A stretch of DNA of 33,816 nt from the NCBI GenBank assembly GCA_022840285.1, contig JALHIE010000008.1:46621-80436 (forward strand). Direction: 5' to 3'. Under the pieces are notes generated by a model. The model saw only the letters and a program-made list of their open reading frames with translations. It was not told the origin of the DNA and searched no databases. The stretch comes from Porphyromonadaceae bacterium. Lineage in GTDB: Bacteria > Bacteroidota > Bacteroidia > Bacteroidales > Dysgonomonadaceae. The translations under genes and the position numbers were made by a program. Positions 7,876 to 15,580 of this stretch are shown piece by piece (the first letter of the stretch is position 1; every line of letters starts with the position of its first letter).

Positions 7876-9909
7876 CTATAATTGATTTAAGAAATTTACC
7901 AGTTCAATGATCTTTTCTACGATCACAGGTAACAAGATTGTGAGTCCTACAAAAACAAAGCCGTATAAAATATATGCCTGAATATGGCCGTTTTGCAGAA
8001 ATGTAAAACGTTTCAGGAAACTCCTTATAAACAACAACGGTTTATCAATTAACCAATATTCTATTTTATCATATGGGTGTGTTGCCTGGCTTATTCTGTC
8101 CGGATACAACCCGGCAGCTTCGTTCTTCTTTCTTTTAATCATCAAAACAGGCTCTGCGAGTTTACGATAGGTTCTGACAAATGAAGAAGCGGTGTACTGT
8201 GTTTTTTCAGCACTTCCGGTATAACCACACCCCCAGGTAACATCAGAAGCCTTACTGCGTTTTGCAGTAAGCAGTTTCCGTACAAAATAAAGCAACGCGG
8301 TTAACCCGATAAAACCTAACGAGTACCATCCTATCGCGGTCAGGCTCTGTAACGTATTGTTTAATTGAAGTGTCGCCTGAGTTCCTGACTCCGGGAGGAA
8401 TAAGTACACTGTTTTAATAAGCATGGGTCCAAACAAAACAGGAAATACGCCAATAATAAGTATAAACAAGGCAATAAGATATAGCGGTGCGGCTTTAATG
8501 AGACTTTCATTAACCGGAGCTAAAGGCTTTGATGAACGCGGATTGCCAAGGAACACTACTCCAAATGCTTTTGTAAAGCAAATCAATGCCAAGCCACCGA
8601 TCAACACCAACCCCAAAATCGCAAAAAGTATAAAAAGTATAAACAAAAAATTATTGGATATCAACCCATTGAACAGGCCATTATAAATAAAAAACTCGGA
8701 TACAAATCCATTAAAAGGGGGTAATCCACATATTGCCAATGAAGCAATTAAAAATAAATATCCAGAGTGCGGCATCTTTCGGATAAGCCCACCCAAGGTA
8801 TCTATTTCCAGATTGTGAGTCGCCTGGTATACATTACCTGAAACGTAAAACAACAAGGACTTAAATAACGAATGATTGAGTACATGCAATAACCCACCTC
8901 CGAACCCACTGGCTACTAATAGCGGATTATTGTATCCAATACCCAGGCAACCCAACCCTATACCCATACCAATAATCCCGATATTCTCAATACTGTGATA
9001 GGCCAGCAACCGTTTCAAGTTATGCTGCACTATAGCTAACATCACTCCATATACACCTGTTATGACTGAGATGAACAAAATAAAATAGCCTATAAAAACC
9101 ATGTCACATTTTATTAACAATACCATCCTCAGTATCCCGTATATACCAATCTTGATAATTACTCCCGACATTACACCTGAAACATGTGCAGGAGCAGCCG
9201 GATGTGCTAGGGGCAACCAGGTGTGAAACGGCACAAACCCCGCTTTGATAGCAAATCCACAAAAGAAAAAAATAAATAATCCAACAGCAATAGCAGCCGG
9301 TTGGGTATAGGTTGAAGAAGAGATAGCAGCGAAATCAAAAGTACCTGTATTAACCTTTACCATCATAATGGCAATGGTTAGAAACAAAATAGAAACATGT
9401 GATTGTATCAGGAAATTAATTCCAGCCTTCAAGGTCCTGATCTTATAATGTTCAAAAATTACCAGAACGAAAGAACTCAGCGCCATAACCTCCCACAAAA
9501 TAAGAAACACAAGGCCGTTCTGAACCAGGCAGATATCAACCAATGCAGTATATGCCAGCAAGTAAGCAGCAGCATGAGAGGCTAAATTACCTGACTGACT
9601 CTTATAAGCCATCATGTACCTGATACCATACCAGGCTCCTGTTGCGAAAGTAAAACTGATTATCAGCACAAACCAAGCCGATAAATAATCAATCCTTACC
9701 GGTATCTCTCCCGTAACCCATGAACCGCGATAATAAAATTCAATCAATCCATTGTTAAATACAGAAATTGCTACCACAGATGCAATAATCACCTGTATTG
9801 TTATCACACTAACGGCAAGTATACCCTTTCCTTTTGTTTTAAAAAGAGGAAAACATAAAATTGCTCCTATCGCAATTAGATTTAACAACTCTACTAAGAA
9901 TTTTTCCAT
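7876..9909 (-). CDS. Ehr complex antiporter-like membrane subunit (HyfB/NuoL-like), first gene of the operon
   Basis: This 677-residue protein belongs to the NuoL/HyfB antiporter-like family. Glu140 (LILWEVMALSSF), Lys222 (GFAIKAGFVPFHTWLP) and Lys253 (SGVIIKIGIYG) are the conserved ion-path residues, and HSIENIGIIGMGIGLG with HVLNHSLFKSLLFY follows. About 15 membrane helices precede a charged loop (about residues 555-640) and a last C-terminal helix that ends in a stretch with VIVEKIIELVNF. The ion path looks complete, so this is the best candidate for the actual proton or sodium pump of the complex. No gene lies between it and the 376-base gap upstream, so its transcript probably begins in that gap. 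The hyfA, hyfD and hyfH equivalents are absent. Confidence 0.88.
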   Translation of the reverse strand: MEKFLVELLNLIAIGAILCFPLFKTKGKGILAVSVITIQVIIASVVAISVFNNGLIEFYYRGSWVTGEIPVRIDYLSAWFVLIISFTFATGAWYGIRYMMAYKSQSGNLASHAAAYLLAYTALVDICLVQNGLVFLILWEVMALSSFVLVIFEHYKIRTLKAGINFLIQSHVSILFLTIAIMMVKVNTGTFDFAAISSSTYTQPAAIAVGLFIFFFCGFAIKAGFVPFHTWLPLAHPAAPAHVSGVMSGVIIKIGIYGILRMVLLIKCDMVFIGYFILFISVITGVYGVMLAIVQHNLKRLLAYHSIENIGIIGMGIGLGCLGIGYNNPLLVASGFGGGLLHVLNHSLFKSLLFYVSGNVYQATHNLEIDTLGGLIRKMPHSGYLFLIASLAICGLPPFNGFVSEFFIYNGLFNGLISNNFLFILFILFAILGLVLIGGLALICFTKAFGVVFLGNPRSSKPLAPVNESLIKAAPLYLIALFILIIGVFPVLFGPMLIKTVYLFLPESGTQATLQLNNTLQSLTAIGWYSLGFIGLTALLYFVRKLLTAKRSKASDVTWGCGYTGSAEKTQYTASSFVRTYRKLAEPVLMIKRKKNEAAGLYPDRISQATHPYDKIEYWLIDKPLLFIRSFLKRFTFLQNGHIQAYILYGFVFVGLTILLPVIVEKIIELVNFLNQL

Positions 9910-10285
9910 TTATCCATTGAAAAGTATCCCTAACAACTAAACATCTATTCTATTAAATACGCGGATACTGCATAAAATCATTATACGACAGCCCATATAT
10001 TGTCATTTTTTGAAAAGCAACCCCTTTCGATTAAAAGCAAATCCATAAGAAGCGATTGTGTACAGAAGGCCAATCATTATTATCGAAGTACACGCTTGTT
10101 CGAATTCCACAGTAAAATTAACATGTACATTATTCGGTTGGCACACAGAAAAAATTACACATCGATGATTATACAAAATAAATGCAAGAATAGTTGAGCT
10201 AGCAATAAGTTTTTTAAAGTCATATTATAAAAAATAAATGGTTTAGACAAAAGAAATACCCAAAAAAAAATAAAATTGTTTGTTT
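9910..10285. other. AT-rich gene-free region between the Ehr operon and the metal permease gene
   Basis: No convincing gene is found in these 376 bases. It should contain the promoter of the minus-strand Ehr operon and the 3' end of the permease transcript. I looked for a minus-strand TAnnTTTG box and found none that fits. A GTGTAC/GTACAC inverted repeat (10058-10063 and 10088-10093) is present, but it is short. The last 30 bases are A-rich on the plus strand, that is T-rich after the permease stop, which could help termination without a clear stem. Confidence 0.5.
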
Positions 10286-11119
10286 TTAAGCTGAAGATTG
10301 CTTACTTGAACCGGGATTCCATATTTTCACTATTTTTCCCGCAAAAAACATCACGATCAAAACGAAAATGATAAACGCTCCCGACGGCACATTCAGGTAA
10401 TATGACAATAACAATCCTACAACGCAGGCAACAAAACTGACTCCTACGGAAAGGTAAATGATCCGGGAATAATTTACGGTAAAAAGATTGGCTGTCATCT
10501 GGGGAACGGTAATGAGTGACATCAACAGCACGATACCGACCAACCGAATGCTTAGGACAATGGTGACGGCAACAAAAAGCATCATCGCGTATTCTATAAA
10601 CCGGGTATTAACCCTCCGGGTCTGGGCAAATTGCGTATCGAACGATACCGATACAATGGCATGGTAATTGACTGCGAAAAACAGAAAAAGGACAGAGGTA
10701 AGTATGGCGAGAGAAACAATATCTGTTCGGGTAATAGTGAGGATATTTCCAAAAAGATATTCAGATAAGTTGGGAGCATATCCCGGCGTGAGAAATGTAA
10801 GCATAATTCCTACCGCCATTCCCAACGACCAGAAAACAGCGATGGCAGAATCTTCCCGAACACCTTGTTTTCGCGATAACCATTGAATACCGAATGCAGA
10901 AAACACCGAGAAGATCATCGCCGAAAAGATGGGATTCAGTCCGAAATAAAAACCTATACCCAGTCCGCCAAACGAAGCATGCGTGATTCCCCCGCTGATA
11001 AAAACCAACCGGCGCGTAACCACATAGGTGCCTATAATACCACACGCAATGCTTGCAAAAAAACTTCCCAGCAATGCATTCCGAAAAAAAGCATAATCCA
11101 GTAATTCAATGATATCCAT
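10286..11119 (-). CDS. Metal ABC transporter permease (ZnuB/MntB/TroC-like)
   Basis: This is a 277-residue inner-membrane permease of the ABC-3 family, which moves zinc, manganese or iron into the cell with an ATPase and a binding protein. It has eight or nine hydrophobic segments, the early motif VTRRLVFISGGITHASFGGLG and the late segment RLVGIVLLMSLITVPQMTA, both family-typical. I place the start at ATG 11119. The frame is open four codons further, to a TTG at 11131 that would overlap the upstream gene, but ATG is more plausible and gives an 8-base gap. The ATPase and metal-binding partners are not in this window. The metal cannot be named from the permease alone. Confidence 0.85.
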   Translation of the reverse strand: MDIIELLDYAFFRNALLGSFFASIACGIIGTYVVTRRLVFISGGITHASFGGLGIGFYFGLNPIFSAMIFSVFSAFGIQWLSRKQGVREDSAIAVFWSLGMAVGIMLTFLTPGYAPNLSEYLFGNILTITRTDIVSLAILTSVLFLFFAVNYHAIVSVSFDTQFAQTRRVNTRFIEYAMMLFVAVTIVLSIRLVGIVLLMSLITVPQMTANLFTVNYSRIIYLSVGVSFVACVVGLLLSYYLNVPSGAFIIFVLIVMFFAGKIVKIWNPGSSKQSSA

Positions 11120-11127
11120 GGGTGGGA

Positions 11128-11574
11128 TCAAGCATGCATTTTTGCTTCGCGTAAATCGCTGACAACAAGTACAATTTCGTCTTTTATCTGATCAGGGACA
11201 GCGATCCCGCGGAGCTGCAGGCTGCGTACCCATCGCGGCTTCTCTTCATCCATAATAGTGTAGAATACTTCGCGAAACTCCTCCACCTCCTTGTCGGAAT
11301 AACTACCGGATTCCCGAAAATGAAAACGGTCGAGCTCTTCATCATCAAAATATTCGGGTTCCTCCCGGAAAGCAGCGATAAGGCTGTCTTTCTCGCAAAC
11401 CTCATGCATACCGCAGCAACCGCTTTCTTTTTCCTGTTTTGTCCTTACGTCGATCGAAGGGAGACGCGTTTTACGTTCCTTTGTGTTCCCCTTTTTGCGT
11501 TGTATTGTATTGGAAACATACAACGCCACGAGAAAGAACACGATAATTCCGAGTAATATATATAAACTTGTCAT
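11128..11574 (-). CDS. Small membrane-anchored protein with a CCGxHxxCE motif, function unknown
   Basis: This 148-residue protein starts with one membrane helix (about residues 4-20), followed by a basic linker and an acidic soluble domain. The motif GCCGMHEVCEKDSL (residues 52-65) holds three cysteines and a histidine and looks like a metal or cluster site. The rest is rich in Glu and Asp and includes YFDDEELDRF. I recognise it as a type of protein found in Bacteroidota but know no function for it. It lies directly upstream of the metal permease gene and would be translated just before it, so a link to metal uptake is possible. That link is inference only. Confidence 0.7.
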   Translation of the reverse strand: MTSLYILLGIIVFFLVALYVSNTIQRKKGNTKERKTRLPSIDVRTKQEKESGCCGMHEVCEKDSLIAAFREEPEYFDDEELDRFHFRESGSYSDKEVEEFREVFYTIMDEEKPRWVRSLQLRGIAVPDQIKDEIVLVVSDLREAKMHA

Positions 11575-11647
11575 TTTTAAAGATTAAAGAATTTTATAAC
11601 CAAAACAGACAGACAAAAAAGCATAGAGTCATCAGTCAATCGGTATG

Positions 11648-12871
11648 TCAAACCTCTTCAATACTAAACCCCGCTTTTCTGAGGTCGTCCCAGAAGTTCG
11701 GGTACGACTTGCTGACAACTTGCGGATCATTCATTGTTACCGACTTAAACGGAATAGCTGCCGGCGACAACGACATCGCCATCCGGTGATCGTCGTACGT
11801 ATCCAAGGCTGCATTCACTTCTACAAAGCAGCGTTCACCATCCCATTCCAGCATCTCACTGTCGGTCTCACGCAAAACGAATCCCAGTTTTTTCAACTCC
11901 GTTTTCAACGCTTCAATACGATCCGTTTCTTTGATACGCAGGCTTTGAACGCCCGAAAAAATAAACGGCACATGCAGAAAACAACAGGTTGCAGCAAAAG
12001 TTTGCGCCAAGTCCGGTTCGTAGATAAAATTATGGAAAAACTTTTTGTTGGGCTTTCCTGCTTTTCGGATAACAACTCCGTTTGAAACAAACTCCGTTGA
12101 AACGCCCAGATCCTTAAAAAGGCTTACCAGGTTCGCATCGCCCTGATAGCTGTTTTCTTTCAATCCGAGCAGGGTAATCTCGGCACCAGGGCAAAGCGCT
12201 ACCATTTCGTACCAGTAAGAGGCGGCCGACCAATCCGACTCTACCTTAAAGCTAACGGGTTTATAGGACTGCGGCTTGATCTTTATTCTGTTCCCCTCCC
12301 ATTTAAGGTGAATGCCGTACTCTTCCATCAGTTTAGCGGTCAGACTGATATAAGGCTTCGATATAATTTCGTCCCGGATATTGATGATCAATCCATTCTC
12401 CATAGTGGGAGCCACCATCATTAGCGCAGAAATAAACTGCGAGCTGACGCTACCGGAGACATAAACCTCCCCACCCTGTAACCTTTTTCCCCGAATTTTC
12501 AACGGAGGACAACCTTCATTTTTCAAGTATTCGATATCTGCTCCTATCGCCTTCAATGTATCCACCAACGGATAAATGGGACGTTCGTGCATTCGTTTTG
12601 AGCCCTGAACAATCCACTCTCCGTCCATTCCGGCCAAGAAAGCCGTCAGAAACCGCATAGCTGTTCCTGCACCCTTCACGTTAAACACATTTGAATTGGA
12701 GTTAAAAGCATCGATAATAACCTGTGTATCCTCGCAATCCGAAAGATTCTCCACCGGATTTGTATTCAAGCTAAGCGCATTCAGGATGAGAACCCTGTTG
12801 CTAATGCTTTTGGATGCCGGAAGTTCGATGGTTGCTTTTAATTCTCCGGGTGGATATATTTTATATTGCAT
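11648..12871 (-). CDS. aroA: 3-phosphoshikimate 1-carboxyvinyltransferase (EPSP synthase)
   Basis: AroA joins shikimate 3-phosphate and phosphoenolpyruvate to EPSP, the sixth step of the shikimate pathway to aromatic amino acids. The 407 residues show the full set of signatures: PASKSISNR (residues 18-26, with the substrate-binding lysine), GAGTAMRFLTAFLAG, SGSVSSQFISALMM, LRIKETDRIEALK and YDDHRMAMS. The length is normal for the Bacteroidota branch, and no gap is seen. A good promoter lies just upstream at 12892-12922. The gene can therefore be expressed on its own although it sits behind the sialidase remnant, 71 bases away. Confidence 0.96.
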   Translation of the reverse strand: MQYKIYPPGELKATIELPASKSISNRVLILNALSLNTNPVENLSDCEDTQVIIDAFNSNSNVFNVKGAGTAMRFLTAFLAGMDGEWIVQGSKRMHERPIYPLVDTLKAIGADIEYLKNEGCPPLKIRGKRLQGGEVYVSGSVSSQFISALMMVAPTMENGLIINIRDEIISKPYISLTAKLMEEYGIHLKWEGNRIKIKPQSYKPVSFKVESDWSAASYWYEMVALCPGAEITLLGLKENSYQGDANLVSLFKDLGVSTEFVSNGVVIRKAGKPNKKFFHNFIYEPDLAQTFAATCCFLHVPFIFSGVQSLRIKETDRIEALKTELKKLGFVLRETDSEMLEWDGERCFVEVNAALDTYDDHRMAMSLSPAAIPFKSVTMNDPQVVSKSYPNFWDDLRKAGFSIEEV

Positions 12872-12891
12872 GCTGTGCCGCTATTTTGATG

Positions 12892-12922
12892 CAAAAATAA
12901 TAATAAATTACGGAGTCCCAAA
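12892..12922 (-). promoter_or_regulatory. Bacteroidota-type promoter of aroA
   Basis: Read on the minus strand, TTTG (12919-12922) is followed after 19 bases by TATTTTTG (12892-12899). This matches the -33/-7 consensus of the primary sigma factor of Bacteroidota. Transcription would begin near 12885, giving a leader of about 15 bases before the aroA ATG at 12871. Confidence 0.7.
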
Positions 12923-12942
12923 GCAATGGGTTGTCTTTAGGA

Positions 12943-13433
12943 TTATTTAAACTGTTTTCTTTTCATTCTCAGAAAAGTGATCTTTTCGTTAGCGCTCTCC
13001 AACCCGTTTTCGTAAACGATTCCAACATCTCCGTTATGAAAAACCGTCATGTCCGAGTATGCAGAGGGTCCATCATAAACCAATACGTTGGGTTGCCACG
13101 ATAAACCACCACAGTCCTGCCGGTTGTCCGGTCCAGAACAGGAACGGAGTTTCCACAAACGTTATCGCCGTTGTCGTGCACAACCATTATCGGACTCCAT
13201 GTTTTTCCTCCATCGGTCGAACGCCGCATCACCAGGTCGATATTGCCCGTGTCGGAACAACCGTTCTTCCGGGCTTCGGCAAACACCAGGATCGATTCCT
13301 GCTGCGTAAAGACCACTGCCGGAATTCTAAAACAGGCATATCCGGCATCACCCCGTTGAAAAAGGGTCCGGTCCCGTGCAGAGAAACAGAATGCATTTAA
13401 AACAAGAAGATAAAGGACAGCTGTCCGCTTCAT
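12943..13433 (-). pseudogene. Sialidase (BNR/exo-alpha-sialidase family) remnant
   Basis: The N-terminal part begins with a signal peptide (MKRTAVLYLLVLNAFCFSA). It carries the sialidase FRIP motif (CFRIPAVV) and one Asp-box (RRSTDGGKTWSP), then runs out of frame after TGRTVVVY near 13100. The next frame continues with VYDGPSAYSDMTVFHNGD and ends at 12943. That is the C-terminal end of the same family, including the conserved YSD. About 160 residues remain of an enzyme that usually has 350 or more. A stretch of some 200 residues, with the other Asp-boxes and most catalytic residues, is missing, and the junction is out of frame. The ATG lies two bases after the stop of the NSS transporter gene. 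Enzymatic function is excluded for this sequence as given. Confidence 0.85.
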
Positions 13434-13435
13434 TT

Positions 13436-14770
13436 CTATCCGATTAATCCGTATAAAAATATCAACAAGATGGCAATTGGCGCCAGGAATTTAAGGATAA
13501 AACTGTATACTTTCAGGAAAGAGATGCTGAATTTTATTTTTCCATCGTTGGTCAGTTCCACCTGAACAATTTTCTTGTCGAGGTACCATCCTGCAAAAAG
13601 TGAAATAAACAATCCACCCACGGGAAGCATTATTTTTGCCGAAGCCATATCCAATATATTAAAGAACTGCGGGGAAAGGGCAGAAAGGGCTCCCAGCACC
13701 AACACCCCGATGACCACAAAAAGCAAGCCTTTTTTCCGGCTCACCTGGTACTCTTCCTCGATATAAATCGTAACGACTTCCATGAGCGAAATGGTGGAGG
13801 TAAGCGCGGCAATCGCCAAGAGGAGGAAAAACATGGCCGACCAGACCATCGATCCTTCCATTTGATTGAAAAGCCCGGGAACGGTAATAAAGAGTAATCC
13901 GGGACCGCCTGCCACCAGTTCCGAAACGATGGTATCGGGATTTGTGGTCAACGCAAAAGCCGAGGGGAAAATGACCATTCCGGCAAGAAGCGCCACCAGG
14001 GTATCGAGAACCGAAACTTGGACAGCAGTAGCTGTTAGATTCGTATTGTCCTTAAAATAGGAAGCATAGGTCATCATACATCCCATTCCCAGAGAAAGGG
14101 AGAAAAATGCCTGTCCCATGGCATCGAGAAAAACAGTGGATTTTACCTCCTGGAAATCCGGCTTAAAGAGAAAATCGATGCCCCCCCTTGCCCCTTCGAG
14201 CGAAAGTGCCCTGACAACAAGAACAATCAGCAACAGAAACAAAACCGGCATCATGATCTTTGCCGACCGTTCAATCCCCTTTTGCACCCCGGCAAAAATA
14301 AAATACGCCGTGAGGAGCACAAAAAAGGCCATCAAACCGATCTGTTTGGGACGGTTGGCAAGCAACGTGTTGAAGTTGGTTGAAAAATCATTCACCTCTT
14401 TCAAGCTTCCCGTAATGGATTGGATGAAATAATCCACTGTCCAGCCACAGACCACCATATAGAACCCCAGAATGACAAATCCGGTGAGCACACCAAGCCG
14501 GCCCACCCATTTCCACGGGGTGTCCGGCGCCAGTTTGTGAAAAGCGCCTGCAGCATTGGCTCTTGATGAACGTCCGATTAAAAACTCTGCCACCATCAGC
14601 GGAATCCCGAAAAACAGGATGCACGCTATGTAGACGATGATAAAAATGGCACCGCCTCCATCGGCTGTTTCACTCGGGAAACGCCAAATATTTCCCAATC
14701 CGACGGCGGAACCCGCTGCCGCTGACACCATACCCAATTTTGATCCGAACGTTGACCTTTTTTCTTTCAT
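13436..14770 (-). CDS. Sodium-dependent transporter of the neurotransmitter:sodium symporter (NSS) family
   Basis: A 444-residue inner-membrane symporter of the LeuT/SNF fold, expected to carry an amino acid or related amine with sodium. The first helix motif GSAVGLGNIWRFP is the unwound sodium- and substrate-binding segment. FSLSLGMGCMMTYASYF in helix 6 and SLMEVVTIYI in helix 8 are also typical. Twelve membrane segments can be counted by eye, and the length is normal for the bacterial branch. The substrate cannot be deduced. It lies 12 bases behind yaaA, and the sialidase remnant begins right after its stop, so the three genes share a transcript. Confidence 0.9.
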   Translation of the reverse strand: MKEKRSTFGSKLGMVSAAAGSAVGLGNIWRFPSETADGGGAIFIIVYIACILFFGIPLMVAEFLIGRSSRANAAGAFHKLAPDTPWKWVGRLGVLTGFVILGFYMVVCGWTVDYFIQSITGSLKEVNDFSTNFNTLLANRPKQIGLMAFFVLLTAYFIFAGVQKGIERSAKIMMPVLFLLLIVLVVRALSLEGARGGIDFLFKPDFQEVKSTVFLDAMGQAFFSLSLGMGCMMTYASYFKDNTNLTATAVQVSVLDTLVALLAGMVIFPSAFALTTNPDTIVSELVAGGPGLLFITVPGLFNQMEGSMVWSAMFFLLLAIAALTSTISLMEVVTIYIEEEYQVSRKKGLLFVVIGVLVLGALSALSPQFFNILDMASAKIMLPVGGLFISLFAGWYLDKKIVQVELTNDGKIKFSISFLKVYSFILKFLAPIAILLIFLYGLIG

Positions 14771-14782
14771 GCCGTTAATTTT

Positions 14783-15544
14783 TTACCGGACAAACACCCA
14801 TTTGTTTTCAGAGGAAAGCTGCGGATAGTAGAAATAGTCCTCGTAATCGAAAGCTTTTACGTCCTCGGCAACATTTAACCGGTTTTTGATGATGAACCGG
14901 GCCATCAGTCCACGGGCCTTTTTACTGTGAACCACTATTTGCTTAAATTTATTGCCCTCCTGCTGAAGGAAGATTACCTCAACGATCCGCGTATTTTCAG
15001 GCAAAAGCTTTTTGGATAAAACGCCCGAATATTCTTTGGAGGCCACGTTGATGATCACCTTCTCCTCTCTTGCCAATCTTCCGGTAAGGTAGTGGTTTAC
15101 CTCTTGCTGCCAAAAATCGTAAAGGTCCTTATATCCGCTGGGCCGGATTTTCCGGGCAAATTCCAGCCGGTAAGGCTTTATCCGGTCGAAAGGCTTAAGA
15201 GCGCCGTAAAGTCCGGAGAGGATGTTCAGGTGTTCCTGAGCAAACAGGACCTCTTCCTTATTGAAATCATGTGCGTTCAACCCTTTGTAAGCAATACAGT
15301 CATAAGCCAGTGCAGCTGCTCGAAGCGGAATTGTCCTGGAGTTGAACGATTGAAAATATCCGTACACTTGCTGAGCGATTTCGCGATTCACTTTCATTTT
15401 CTCAGCGATATCGGTTTCCGAAAGTTTTCTGCACACTTCCAACACTTCTCCGGTTTTTCGGGAGAAGACCGGAGGGGTTGTTTTTATATTTTCTTCCTGC
15501 GCATTAAAATTCATCCGCTTGGCGGGAGACATAACGATTTGCAT
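14783..15544 (-). CDS. yaaA: YaaA family peroxide-stress protein (DUF328)
   Basis: This 253-residue protein matches the YaaA/UPF0246 family throughout. It starts MQIVMSPAKRMNF and has LAYDCIAYKGLNA, LNILSGLYGALKPFDRIKPY, FWQQEVNHYL and VINVASKEYSGVL, with a C-terminal KKARGLMARFIIKNRL segment. In Escherichia coli YaaA limits free iron and protects DNA during peroxide stress, and the fold binds DNA. Whether the role is the same here is assumed from the family. The gene lies 36 bases behind cysS and 12 before the NSS transporter gene. No abnormality is seen. Confidence 0.92.
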   Translation of the reverse strand: MQIVMSPAKRMNFNAQEENIKTTPPVFSRKTGEVLEVCRKLSETDIAEKMKVNREIAQQVYGYFQSFNSRTIPLRAAALAYDCIAYKGLNAHDFNKEEVLFAQEHLNILSGLYGALKPFDRIKPYRLEFARKIRPSGYKDLYDFWQQEVNHYLTGRLAREEKVIINVASKEYSGVLSKKLLPENTRIVEVIFLQQEGNKFKQIVVHSKKARGLMARFIIKNRLNVAEDVKAFDYEDYFYYPQLSSENKWVFVR

Positions 15545-15580
15545 ATTCTTTTAGATTTTCGATCAGTCAAAAGCCAAGCC

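Noticed and set aside
10058..10093. GTGTAC/GTACAC inverted repeat as a regulatory site
   Set aside because: Six bases per arm with a 24-base loop is easily expected by chance in AT-rich DNA.
10000..10197. Small open frame in the gap upstream of the Ehr operon
   Set aside because: No hydrophobic, charged or family pattern, no promoter fitting it, and the region is AT-rich non-coding in appearance.
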